Shown: positions 32,308 through 41,045 of the stretch, in pieces
Layout of the letters: each line of letters starts with the position of its first letter
Numbering within the stretch: the first letter of the stretch is position 1
Source of the DNA: VRUE01 sp963774555
GTDB taxonomy: Bacteria > Actinomycetota > Thermoleophilia > Solirubrobacterales > 70-9
Direction: 5' to 3'
DNA length: 64,000 bases
Assembly (NCBI GenBank): GCA_963774555.1
Contig: CAVZFL010000001.1
Location: 868,001 to 932,000 of the forward strand
Translations under genes and position numbers: made by a program
Notes under the pieces: generated by a model
Told to the model about the DNA's origin: nothing
The model's database searches: none
The model's input: the letters and a program-made list of their open reading frames with translations, nothing else

Positions 32308-34529
32308 GGGCGCCGCGGCGCAGGTGGAGGCGGCGGGTCGCGCTGGTGCTTGGACTGGCCCTCCTGTTCGTGGCGCTCGCCCATCCCTTGGCGGGGGCGA
32401 GCGATGTCTGGGGCAACGTCGGCCCCGCCTCGCCGCTGGGCTCGGGCGCCCTGCTCGGCCGCTACCCGCTCTCCCACTACATGCTCGACCAGCACTTCGA
32501 CGCGGTCTCGGCCTCGCTGACCGGCGGCGTCGACGTCTCCGGCGTGCCGCCGATGATCGCCTACTTCCTCGCCAGCGTGATCTGGGCGCTGACCAGCTTC
32601 CTCGCCAACGCGCTGATCTCGCTCTTCTCCTTCGCCTTCGGTCTCGACTTGGTCAACGGCTCGCGGGCGACCGGCGGGGCGGGAGCCCTCGGCCCGGTCG
32701 CCCAGGCGATCCACTCGATCTACGCGAGCGTCTTCGGCGGCCCCTGGCTGGTGCTCGCGGTGGCCGTGGCCGGGATCTGGGCGATGTGGAAGGCGCTGGT
32801 GCAGCGCCGCTACGCCGAGACCGCGGGCGCCCTCGGCCTCTCGCTGGTCTACGTCGTGGCGGCCCTCTTCTTCGTCGCCCAGCCGGGCAAGACGATCGGG
32901 GCCGCCTCTGAGTGGACCAACCGGATGTCGGTCGCCTTCCTCTCGGTCGCCTCCCACGGCAACCCCTCGAACGGCCCGGCGGCGCGCGAAGGCGGCGCCC
33001 AGCAGCTCTTCGATCTGCTCGTCGCCAAGCCCTGGGCGGTGCTGGAGTTCGGCGGCCTCGAGCACTGCGTGGTTGCCGGCACCGGCTCTGAGGACTCCGA
33101 CCCCGAATCGGCCGCGGTGCGCCCGCTCTCGGAGGACCCGAGTCAGGACGCCGCGCTGGCCCGCCGCCTTGCCGCGGGGACCGGGATCGCCGCCGGGCGC
33201 AGGGCCTGCGTCAACGACGCCAACAAGTACGGGCAGCACTTCCTGCGCTTCGGCCTCGGCACCGACGAGCGCAGCGCCGAGTACGACGCCCTCGACCACG
33301 GCGACTCCTCCAAGCTGCCCGACGCCGATCCCGAACGCCACGGCTACCGGCTCGGCGTCGCCGACAAGCCGGCCACCGACGCGATGGAGGAGGGCGGCCA
33401 GTACCAGCGCCTGCTGCTGGCGATCGTCGTCTTCTGTGGCGAGCTCGGCGCCTTCTGCCTGCTCGGGGCGCTCTCGGTCGGGGTGATCCTCGCCCAGGTT
33501 CTGCTGCTCATGCTGTTGGCTTTCTCCCCGGTGGCGCTGGTCGCCGCCGCGATCCCTGGCCGCGGCCATGCCTTCTTCAAAGGCTGGCTGGAGAAGCTCT
33601 GTGGCTTCCTGCTGCGAAAGGCCGCCTACTCGCTGGTGCTGGCGATTCTGCTGGCGGTCAACGGCGCCCTGGCAGCCGCCACCGACTCGCTCGGCTGGCT
33701 GATGTCCTTCGGGCTGCAGGCACTCTTCTTCTGGGCGGTCTTCCTGCAGCGAAAGGCGCTGGTCGAGGGCCTGGTCGGAATCGCCACCGGGCCGAGCGCC
33801 CCGGGGCGCGAGGGCTCACTGCGCCTGCTCGCCCTTTACGCCGGAGCCCGTCGCCTGGGGACGCCTTTGCGCAACCGGGGCCGCTCGGGTTCTCCTGCGC
33901 CTGCGGGCGCCGGCGCTCCGGCCCGCCTGAAAGGAGGCGGCTCGGGCTCGCGGCGGAGCGGCGAGCGCGGTGGGGACCGCCTGGCGGGGTCGCCGTCCCC
34001 GCCGAGCGACTCTGGTGAGAGCACCACCCCCGACGTCCGGCAGGACCGTCCAGGGGGCCGAGCATCTGAGGGCGAGCGCCGAGACCCTCGCGCCCCGGGC
34101 GAGGGCGGCGCTGCGCCGATGCCCGAGACGGCCGGCCCTCGCACGCCCGACGCCAAAGGGGACTCTCGCCGAGCCCGAGTCGCCGAGGCCGCCCTGACCT
34201 CAACGGCTCGGGAGGCGAGGGCCGAGCGCTCCACAGCGCCGAAACGCCGCGAGCCCCAGGCCGAGGAGCCGAGCTCCAGCGAATCCCCGCAGGCAACGCC
34301 TGCCGCGAAACAGCGAAAGCGGCAGGCCCGCGAGCCCGGCGCTCAACCGCCCGCCCCCGACCAGGTGAGCCCGCGCGAGGAGGCCGGCGAGGAGGGCAGC
34401 CTGGAGTCCGACCTGCGTGCCGAGCGCGAGCGCGGCGGGAAGGCACGGCCGGAGCCGGCAGGCAAGGGGAGCCCCGACCGCAGCGGCGCGCCCTCGCCGA
34501 GACGCCCGCGGAAAGGCAGCGGGAAATGA
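32304..34529 (+). CDS. VirB6/TrbL-like multi-spanning conjugation protein
   Basis: 741 residues from GTG 32304, which overlaps the preceding stop. After a signal-like start come at least seven membrane helices (IAYFLASVIWALTSFLANAL; WLVLAVAVAGIWAMWKAL; LSLVYVVAALFFVA; LAIVVFCGELGAFCLLGAL; VILAQVLLLMLLAFSPVALV; YSLVLAILLAVNGALA). A charged Pro/Arg/Glu-rich cytoplasmic tail of ~220 residues follows. A large loop with Cys residues lies between the helices. The layout matches the polytopic channel component of type IV secretion systems. Confidence 0.75.
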   Translation: MRAPRRRWRRRVALVLGLALLFVALAHPLAGASDVWGNVGPASPLGSGALLGRYPLSHYMLDQHFDAVSASLTGGVDVSGVPPMIAYFLASVIWALTSFLANALISLFSFAFGLDLVNGSRATGGAGALGPVAQAIHSIYASVFGGPWLVLAVAVAGIWAMWKALVQRRYAETAGALGLSLVYVVAALFFVAQPGKTIGAASEWTNRMSVAFLSVASHGNPSNGPAAREGGAQQLFDLLVAKPWAVLEFGGLEHCVVAGTGSEDSDPESAAVRPLSEDPSQDAALARRLAAGTGIAAGRRACVNDANKYGQHFLRFGLGTDERSAEYDALDHGDSSKLPDADPERHGYRLGVADKPATDAMEEGGQYQRLLLAIVVFCGELGAFCLLGALSVGVILAQVLLLMLLAFSPVALVAAAIPGRGHAFFKGWLEKLCGFLLRKAAYSLVLAILLAVNGALAAATDSLGWLMSFGLQALFFWAVFLQRKALVEGLVGIATGPSAPGREGSLRLLALYAGARRLGTPLRNRGRSGSPAPAGAGAPARLKGGGSGSRRSGERGGDRLAGSPSPPSDSGESTTPDVRQDRPGGRASEGERRDPRAPGEGGAAPMPETAGPRTPDAKGDSRRARVAEAALTSTAREARAERSTAPKRREPQAEEPSSSESPQATPAAKQRKRQAREPGAQPPAPDQVSPREEAGEEGSLESDLRAERERGGKARPEPAGKGSPDRSGAPSPRRPRKGSGK

Positions 34530-35752
34530 GCCGGGTGGGGAGGGGGCGCTCGCTGCTCGTGATCGTTGTCCTCGGGGTCTGCGCGGCTGTGGTCCTGACC
34601 GTGACCGCGACGGTGATGGCGATCCTCGGCAGCGAAATCGGCTGCCTCGGCGGGGGCGCCGCCTCGGCCCAGCCTGCGAGCGCAGCGGCGCGGCGTGAGA
34701 TCCCGCCGCCCCGCCTCGCCCTCTACCAGGCCGCCGGCAAGCGCTTCGACATCGACTGGGCCTTCGTCGCTTCGATCGGAACCCAGGAGTGCGGCGCCGG
34801 CGCCTGCGCCGAGGTCAATTCCTCGGGCTGCGGCGGGCCGATGCAGATCGCCCTGGTGCCCGAAAGCGCCTGCAGCCCCGGCCCCGGCCCGACGATCTGG
34901 GACCGCTACAAGGTCGACGGCGACGGCGACGGACGTGCCGAACCCTTCGACCTCGCCGATGCGATCTTCACCGCCGCGCGAATCATGCGCGTGGTCATGC
35001 ACGCGCCGCCGAGAGGCGGCACCTACGCCGCCTACCGCCAGGCCGCCTGCAACTACTACGGCGCCTGCGCGGATGGGATCGTCGACTACGCCGACGAGGT
35101 GATGCGCCGCGCCGTCTCCTACGGCTTCGGCAGCGGCGCCGGTGGGGAGTCGGGCGCGTCGCTCGGCGGGGGCTGCTCCGCCTCGGTCGGCGCCGGCGCC
35201 GGGCCGCTCGGGCCGGTGCGAAAGGCCTTCGCCCCGCGGCGGCTGGCGACGCTGCCCGCCGGCGTGAGCGCGTATGCGGGGATCCGCTGCGACGCGCGGA
35301 TCGTCTCCGATGTCGTCTACCTCGCCCGCCGCTTCGGCGTGCTCGTCAGCGACTGCTACTCGCCCAGCGGCCACGAGGCCACCGGCGAGCACCCGCTGGG
35401 GGCGGCGATCGACGCCGGGCCGCGCGACGGCGATTGGTCGCGCACGGCGCGGCTCGCCCGGGCGGTTGGCTGGAAGCCCTCATGCGCCGCCTCGGGCGTG
35501 GCGCCCGAATGCGCCCGCCCGCCCTTCCGCTTCGTCGGCTACAACGGCTACCCCAACCACGGCGACCCGCTGCACTGCATCCCCTGCGGCGGCGGGCCGC
35601 ACATCCACATCTCCTGGCTCACCTCGGCCTCGCCGGGGGAGCCCGAGAGCCGGGCGCGCTACAGCTACGAACCGGCGAGCTGGATCGAGATCTTCGCGGC
35701 GGATACGGGCACAACCGAGACGCCGCCGAAATCCGGGGGACGCAATGGCTGA
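34526..35752 (+). CDS. Secreted cell-wall hydrolase with lysozyme-like and peptidase-like domains
   Basis: 408 residues. An N-terminal membrane anchor (LLVIVVLGVCAAVVLTVTAT) precedes a lytic transglycosylase-like domain: LALYQAAGKRFDIDWAFVAS with the catalytic-type Glu in GTQECGAG, the GGPMQI motif and YAAYRQAACNYYG. The C-terminal half has SGHEATGEHPLGAAIDAGP and PHIHISW, the metal-binding pattern of D-Ala-D-Ala peptidases. It opens peptidoglycan for the conjugation channel (VirB1/TcpG role). The stop overlaps the methylase start by 8 nt. Confidence 0.78.
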   Translation: MSRVGRGRSLLVIVVLGVCAAVVLTVTATVMAILGSEIGCLGGGAASAQPASAAARREIPPPRLALYQAAGKRFDIDWAFVASIGTQECGAGACAEVNSSGCGGPMQIALVPESACSPGPGPTIWDRYKVDGDGDGRAEPFDLADAIFTAARIMRVVMHAPPRGGTYAAYRQAACNYYGACADGIVDYADEVMRRAVSYGFGSGAGGESGASLGGGCSASVGAGAGPLGPVRKAFAPRRLATLPAGVSAYAGIRCDARIVSDVVYLARRFGVLVSDCYSPSGHEATGEHPLGAAIDAGPRDGDWSRTARLARAVGWKPSCAASGVAPECARPPFRFVGYNGYPNHGDPLHCIPCGGGPHIHISWLTSASPGEPESRARYSYEPASWIEIFAADTGTTETPPKSGGRNG

Positions 35753-36584
35753 GCGGCGGATCGTCGACCTCTTCGCCGGGGCCGGTGGCTGGGACGAGGG
35801 CCTGCTCGAGCTCGGCTATGAGGCGGTTGGGATCGACAACGACCGTTGGGCCTGCGCGACCGCTCGCGCGGCCGGCCACGAGCGCGTCGAAGCAGACATC
35901 GCCGCGCTCGACCCCGAGGCGTTCGCGCCGGTCTGGGGGCTGATCGGCTCGCCACCCTGCCAGGCCTACTCGACCGCCGGCAAGGGCCTCGGAAAGATCG
36001 ACAAGCCGCAGGTGATCGCCTGCGCGCACGAGATCGCCGCCGGGCACGACACCCGCGCCGAGCGCCTCGCCGCCTGCCGAGACTCGCGCTCGCTGCTGAC
36101 CGTCGAGCCACTGCGCTGGGCGCTCGCGCTGCGCCCCCGCTGGATCGCCCTGGAGCAGGTGCCGCCCGTCCTCGAGCTTTGGTCCCTGTTCGCGGGCCTG
36201 CTCGCCGGCCACGGCTATGAGGCGACCGCCGGGGTGCTGAGCGCCGAGCGCTTCGGCGTCCCGCAGACCCGCAAGCGCGCCTACCTGGTTGCCTCGCTCG
36301 ACGGCCCGGCGGAGCTGCCAGTCCCGACCCACCGCTCTTATAACCCGCGCCGCCCCGGCCACGTCCGCGAGGAGGAGCGTGAGCTGCTGCCCTGGGTCAG
36401 CATGGCCGAGGCGCTCGGCTGGGCGCGGGACGCCGTCACCCACACCAACAACCAGACCAACGGGGGCAGCCGGCCGAAGGGACTGTCCCGGGTGGCCGCT
36501 TGGCCGGCGCGGACCCTTGACGGTGCCTCGGGCTCATGGACGGTCGAGCGCGCCGCGCCGGGGGAGGACGAGGCCGGTGGCTGA
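35745..36584 (+). CDS. DNA C5-cytosine methyltransferase, N-terminal catalytic part
   Basis: 279 residues. Motif I VDLFAGAGGWDEGL, motif IV with the catalytic Cys GSPPCQAYS, motif VI IALEQVPPVL (ENV variant), motif VIII QTRKRAYLVAS. The target-recognition region begins but motifs IX-X are in the next overlapping gene. It is embedded in the conjugation operon (8-nt overlap with the wall hydrolase), so it probably methylates the element's DNA to evade host restriction. Confidence 0.85.
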   Translation: MAERRIVDLFAGAGGWDEGLLELGYEAVGIDNDRWACATARAAGHERVEADIAALDPEAFAPVWGLIGSPPCQAYSTAGKGLGKIDKPQVIACAHEIAAGHDTRAERLAACRDSRSLLTVEPLRWALALRPRWIALEQVPPVLELWSLFAGLLAGHGYEATAGVLSAERFGVPQTRKRAYLVASLDGPAELPVPTHRSYNPRRPGHVREEERELLPWVSMAEALGWARDAVTHTNNQTNGGSRPKGLSRVAAWPARTLDGASGSWTVERAAPGEDEAGG

Positions 36585-36900
36585 CCGCCCGCCGGACTGG
36601 ACGACCAGGCGGCCGGCGACGACCGTCTGCCCGACGCCGCGAATCTCCGCCCCTTCGGCACGGGACCGGGATCCCAACTGGCAGCCCGGCGACAAGTGGC
36701 CTTCGCAGTGGACGAACTCGGTCCGCGTTAGCGTCGAGGAGGCTGCGGCGCTCCAGGGCTTCCGGTCCGGCTATCCCTGGCAGGGGTCGCGGACCCGCTG
36801 CTTCCTGCAGATCGGCAACGCGGTCTGCCCGCCTCTCGCGCGCCTCGTCGTCGAGGCGGCCGCGCGCCACAGCCTTGGCCACCGAGAGCTCGAGCGGTGA
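36577..36900 (+). CDS. DNA C5-cytosine methyltransferase, C-terminal part
   Basis: 107 residues starting at GTG 36577, overlapping the upstream stop by 8 nt in another frame. It carries the end of the target-recognition domain, motif IX (VSVEEAAALQGF) and motif X (RCFLQIGNAVCPPLA). C5 methylases need motif X to complete the AdoMet site, so the two chains must assemble, as in known two-subunit C5 methylases, or the gene is split by a frameshift. Confidence 0.8.
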   Translation: MADRPPDWTTRRPATTVCPTPRISAPSARDRDPNWQPGDKWPSQWTNSVRVSVEEAAALQGFRSGYPWQGSRTRCFLQIGNAVCPPLARLVVEAAARHSLGHRELER

Positions 36901-36917
36901 GTGTGTTCCGGTGTCTC

Positions 36918-36977
36918 ACCGGGGCTCCCACTGGGGTTCCCACCGCAGTTCCCACTGGGGCTCCCACCGGGGTTCGC
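36918..36977. repeat. Five tandem 12-bp repeats
   Basis: Units of the form ACYGGGGYTCCC (variants ACCGCAGTTCCC and ACCGGGGTTCGC) run head to tail in the gap between the methylase and the coupling-protein gene. Iterons of this size occur at replication or transfer origins and protein-binding sites; no function can be fixed. Confidence 0.7.
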
Positions 36978-37071
36978 GCGGCGACCTTGAGATCTCCGCG
37001 CGAGGCCGCTTGCGGCCTGCGATTGCGGTGGCCGCCGTTCGCTGACATGTATCCCCCGCAGGGGGTCCGTG

Positions 37072-39678
37072 ATGAGTGAGTCAGACCGGCGGGACGCAGT
37101 CCCGCTCGCCCTCCTCGCTGCGGCTGTCGCGGTCGTGCTCATCGCCGCCAGGGCGCCTCGATGGTCTCAGTCGCTACTGGGGCTCGCGGGACACCCCGCC
37201 GCCGTCAGCCTCGCCGTGGCTCTGCTGAGCGTCGCCTGTGCGGTTGCCGCCGCGCGCCTCGTTGTCACTCGGCGCGCACTCGGCGAGCGCGTGGCGATGA
37301 TCGCGGTTCCCACCGATTCGTTCGACCCTTCCGAGGAGGCCGTGATCCGCTTCGCCTCGGGCCTGAGCCGTTCTCGCCGGGCGCTGCGCGGCCTCCTCGA
37401 TGCGCCCGCCAGCGCGGTTCGCCTCAGGCTCGACGCCGACCTCGCCGGCAGGCTTCAGTACGGGGTCGAGGTGCCAGCGCACGCCCGCGGTTCGCTGCGC
37501 GCCGCTCTGGCCGCCTACCACGGCGTCGAGCTGCGGCCCGCTCCCGAGGCGGCGGCAGGCGAAGCCGAGGAAGTAGAGGTCGCGCGAGCGGAGCTGGTGC
37601 TTGCCAGGCCGAGCAGCGAGCCGCTGCGCGCGGCCGGCCTCGACCCTGACCCGCTCTCGGGGTTCGCCCGCTCGATCGACATCCTCGACCCGGGCGGCGG
37701 CGATAGCGCGACGATCTGCGTCGACCTGCTGCCGGTCACGCCAGGGAAGCGTCGGCGACTGCGCCGCCGTTTGCTCCGGCATGCCCGCCACCACCAGCCA
37801 GGTCCGGCACCGGGCGAGACGCTTGCCGATCTCGTGATTGCCGGGAATCGCCGTCACGCCGGCGTACCGCCAGCCGAGCTCGTCGAGCGACGGGTCGGCC
37901 GCCACGCGCTGGCGCGAAAGCTCGGGACGGCCGAGCCGCTATTCGAGATGCAGCTCCTCGTCCGGGTCGCCTCGCCGGTCCCCGGTCGGGCAAAGGCGCA
38001 GCTCGCCGCGATGCTGGCCGCCTTCGACGCCTTCGCCGGCGAGAACCACCTGCGCGTCTCGGGCTTGCGCATCCCCGGCGTCGCGTTCCTCGGCTCTGAC
38101 CTGCCGGGGCGCCGCCGACGGTTCGACAGCCGACTCGCCAGCGGCCTGTTCCGCCCGGCGCGGCGGCGGGTCGTGACCGCGAGCGAGATCGCGGGGCTGC
38201 TGAAGCCCCCGACCAGGCGGTGCACGGTGCCCAACGTCCTGCGCTGCGGCGCTGCGGTGGTGCCGCCTCCCCGGAGCCTTCCGACGTTCGCCGGCCAGCC
38301 CGGTCTGCTGCCGCTCGGGAAGGTCGCGACCGAGACGGGGGAGCGGATGGTCGGCGTCCCGCTCCGCGACACCTTCTTCTCCTACATGTCCGGCCGATCG
38401 CGGTTTGGCAAGACCGAGACCGCGATCGGCCAGTTCCTGCACCTCGCCCGCGCGGGCCACGGCTGCCTCTTCCTCGACCCCCACCACGACGCGATCGGCC
38501 GGATCAAGGGCTACCTCACCGAGGAGGGCCTGCGCGACCGCGTGGTCGAGATCGACCTCGCCGATCCCGGTTGTCAGCCGGCCTGGAACCTCTTCGCCAT
38601 CGCCGGCCGCTCGCCACGGCGCGCTGCCGGCCAGGTCGACGCGGTGGTTGACGCCTTCGCCTCGGCGATGCGCTGGGATGAGGTCAACGCTCGCGCGCTC
38701 AACCTCACCACCCAGGCCGCCCAGGGGCTCGCCGACCTCGCCCGCCGGCTTCCGTCGCACCTGGCGCCGACGATCTTCGAGATCCCGGTGCTGCTCAGCG
38801 ACGAGGACTGGCGCGAGGCGGTGCTACCGCACGTCTCGGCGCCGGTGCGCCAGTTCTTCGCGGAGCGGTTCCCGCGCCTGTCTCCCGAGGCGATCACCCC
38901 GGTCACCAACCTGGTCGACCGGCTGCGGGCGTCCCCGGCCACCGCCGCCCTGCTCGGCAACCCGGCCGCGACCTATGACATCCGCGCCGCGATGGACCGG
39001 GGGCTGATCGTCCTCGTCTGTCCCGGATCGGGATCGGGGCGCGACCGGCTGATCGCCAACTTCGTCGTCTTCGACGCCCTCCACGCCGCCAGGTCGAGAG
39101 CGGACATTCCCCCCGAGCGCCGCCGCGACTTCCACATCTGGCTCGACGAGGTCCAAATTTATGACGGTGCCTCCTCGGGAACCCTGGCCGCACTGCTGGA
39201 GCAGGTCGCGAAGTTTGGCGTCAGGGCGCTCTTGCTGAACCAGAACCCCGAGCGGCTGACCGCCGCGACCCGCGACGCGGTCACCACCAACCGCTCGCAC
39301 CTGGTGACGACGGCGCTGAACGCGAAAGGCGCCAGCCTGCTCGCCCGCGAGCTCGGCGGCGAGGTGAGCGCCGAGGCGATCGGCCAGCTCCCCCGCTTTC
39401 ACAGCCTCGCCTCGGTCACGCTCGACGGGGAGATCAGCCGACCATTTCGGCTGGAGGGCGTCCCGGTCGAGGAGCTGTTCCCCGGCGAGTGCCACCCCGA
39501 GAACCTGGCGCTGCTCGACGCGGCGATCGACCGCAACACCGGGCGGGTTCCCGTCGCCCGGACGCTCGACGGCCTCGATCGCCATCCGCAGGAGATCGCC
39601 AAGCACCTCCGCGCGAGCCGCCGGCGCAGCCAGAGCAGCGGCGGTCGCCAGAGCCTCGACACCAGAGGTGCTCGATGA
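37072..39678 (+). CDS. VirD4/TraG-like type IV coupling ATPase
   Basis: 868 residues. Two N-terminal membrane helices (LALLAAAVAVVLIAARA; AVSLAVALLSVACAVAAARLV) are followed by a large soluble region. Walker A is at about 439 (MSGRSRFGKTETAIGQF), then LFLDPHHDAIGRIKGYL; Walker B is near 686 (DFHIWLDEVQIYDG), then an RecA-like arginine region (LLLNQNPERLTAATRD). It brings the relaxosome to the channel and pumps DNA. ATG 37072 is preferred over GTG 37069. The replication-relaxation gene overlaps its stop, which supports a role in DNA transfer. Confidence 0.82.
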   Translation: MSESDRRDAVPLALLAAAVAVVLIAARAPRWSQSLLGLAGHPAAVSLAVALLSVACAVAAARLVVTRRALGERVAMIAVPTDSFDPSEEAVIRFASGLSRSRRALRGLLDAPASAVRLRLDADLAGRLQYGVEVPAHARGSLRAALAAYHGVELRPAPEAAAGEAEEVEVARAELVLARPSSEPLRAAGLDPDPLSGFARSIDILDPGGGDSATICVDLLPVTPGKRRRLRRRLLRHARHHQPGPAPGETLADLVIAGNRRHAGVPPAELVERRVGRHALARKLGTAEPLFEMQLLVRVASPVPGRAKAQLAAMLAAFDAFAGENHLRVSGLRIPGVAFLGSDLPGRRRRFDSRLASGLFRPARRRVVTASEIAGLLKPPTRRCTVPNVLRCGAAVVPPPRSLPTFAGQPGLLPLGKVATETGERMVGVPLRDTFFSYMSGRSRFGKTETAIGQFLHLARAGHGCLFLDPHHDAIGRIKGYLTEEGLRDRVVEIDLADPGCQPAWNLFAIAGRSPRRAAGQVDAVVDAFASAMRWDEVNARALNLTTQAAQGLADLARRLPSHLAPTIFEIPVLLSDEDWREAVLPHVSAPVRQFFAERFPRLSPEAITPVTNLVDRLRASPATAALLGNPAATYDIRAAMDRGLIVLVCPGSGSGRDRLIANFVVFDALHAARSRADIPPERRRDFHIWLDEVQIYDGASSGTLAALLEQVAKFGVRALLLNQNPERLTAATRDAVTTNRSHLVTTALNAKGASLLARELGGEVSAEAIGQLPRFHSLASVTLDGEISRPFRLEGVPVEELFPGECHPENLALLDAAIDRNTGRVPVARTLDGLDRHPQEIAKHLRASRRRSQSSGGRQSLDTRGAR

Positions 39679-40580
39679 CCGCGGCCGCCCAACCGTCGCC
39701 GGACCGGGGCCGGACGGCGGCGGCGATCCTCGAAAGCCTGGGCCAGCACCGGCTGCTCCTGACCCGCCAGGTTCACGAGCTCCACGCGCCCGCCCTCTCG
39801 CGGCGCTGGACCCACCGCAAGCTTGCCCGCCTGCGGGCGGCGGGGCTGGCGGCTGGCACCCTGGCACCGGGCAGGCAGCTGATCTGGCACCTGACAGAGC
39901 GCGGCGCCGACGCGCTCGAGGCGGTCTCCGGCCGCGCCGAGACCAGGCGCAAGGTGATGCCGCCCGAACAGGCCGCCGGCCCGCTTCTGGAGCACACGAT
40001 CGCCGTCAACGAAGTCGGCCTCGCATTCGTGCGGGCGGCCCGAGCGCGCGAAGATGAGTGCGGTCCCTTCGACTGGCTCCACGAGGTCGCCCACTCGCTT
40101 GGCCCGCCGCCGGGGCGGCGGATGCCCGAGCAGCTGATCTCAGATGCCGTCCTCACCTACCAGCTCGCAGAAGGCGACGGGCAGGCCAGCATCGCCTACC
40201 GCTTCGTCGAGCTCGACCGCGCCAACCGTTCGGCCGCCGAGCTCGCCAGGCGGATCGGCCGCTATGGGCGGCTGTACCGGCGGATGATCCCGGCGGAGGG
40301 CTCCGCGGGCGAGCCGGTCGCGCTTTGGGAGCGGCTGTACCCGGTCTTCCCGACCGTGCTGGTCGTCCTCGCCGGCCGGCCCAGGGACCGGCTTGAGGAT
40401 CGCCGCCGGACCGTACTCGCGCTGTGCCGCCAGGACCCCGACCTTTCAGAGACGCCGGAGGTGGAGGCGTCGGTCTGCCTGCTGGACGACCTTGCCGAAC
40501 GTGGGCCGTTCGCCCCGATCTGCCGGACCCTCGCCGCTCCCGGCAAGCCGGTGAACTGGCTGGGGGAGGAGGTCCGCTGA
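39675..40580 (+). CDS. Replication-relaxation family protein
   Basis: 301 residues. An N-terminal winged helix (LGQHRLLLTRQVHELHAPAL, RLRAAGLAAGTL near 20-70) and then HTIAVNEVGLAFVRAAR leading to ISDAVLTYQLAEGDGQ with YRFVELDRANRS, the nuclease-like core of the family. Such proteins act in plasmid/ICE replication or nicking. ATG 39675 overlaps the coupling protein stop by 4 nt and its TGA overlaps the next ATG. Confidence 0.8.
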   Translation: MTAAAQPSPDRGRTAAAILESLGQHRLLLTRQVHELHAPALSRRWTHRKLARLRAAGLAAGTLAPGRQLIWHLTERGADALEAVSGRAETRRKVMPPEQAAGPLLEHTIAVNEVGLAFVRAARAREDECGPFDWLHEVAHSLGPPPGRRMPEQLISDAVLTYQLAEGDGQASIAYRFVELDRANRSAAELARRIGRYGRLYRRMIPAEGSAGEPVALWERLYPVFPTVLVVLAGRPRDRLEDRRRTVLALCRQDPDLSETPEVEASVCLLDDLAERGPFAPICRTLAAPGKPVNWLGEEVR

Positions 40581-40894
40581 TGGCCGGACCGCGGGCAGCC
40601 GGCGAGCGCCCCCGTCCGTTCGGGCTGCCGGTCCTGCGGGCAGACGAGCGCTTCGTGGAGGCGTTGGCCGCCACCGTCGCCGAGCAGGTCGCCGACCGCC
40701 TCCACGACGCCGCCGAGGACGAGGGCTACCTGAACCCCGAGGCCGCGGCCCGCTACATCTGCGTCTCGCGCAGGCGCGTCCACGACCTGACCAGCGCCGG
40801 CCTGCTGACGCCGGACGGCTACGACGGGCGCACGCCGCTGTACCGGCGGCGGACGCTTGACGACTACGTGACGAACACGGGTGGGGCGCCGTGA
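40580..40894 (+). CDS. Excisionase/MerR-like helix-turn-helix protein
   Basis: 104 residues. After a charged N-terminus, YLNPEAAARYICVSRRRVHDLTSAGLL followed by GRTPLYRRRTLDDYV is the HTH_17 (excisionase-type) DNA-binding domain. Position between the relaxation gene and the integrase, with coupling to the former (TGATG), suggests it is the recombination directionality factor or a regulator of the integrase. Confidence 0.8.
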   Translation: MAGPRAAGERPRPFGLPVLRADERFVEALAATVAEQVADRLHDAAEDEGYLNPEAAARYICVSRRRVHDLTSAGLLTPDGYDGRTPLYRRRTLDDYVTNTGGAP

Positions 40895-41045
40895 TCCCGA
40901 TGCCCCGGATGGCCCATGAGAGCTGGGATTGCGAGTTTCGGAGACAGCCTGATAGGCCGCATCATCCTGTTAATGTTTTGTCCGATAATGCAAATGGGGC
41001 GGCGCCGCGACAACGGCCCGCCCCCGGCTCAAGAGGAGTTAGCTC

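Noticed and set aside
32184..33569. 461-codon open frame opposite the VirB6-like gene
   Set aside because: Its composition is Arg/Gly/Gln/Glu-rich without a domain, while the other strand encodes well-spaced membrane helices and is coupled to its neighbours.
36918..36977. CRISPR array
   Set aside because: Units are 12 bp, directly adjacent and without spacers.
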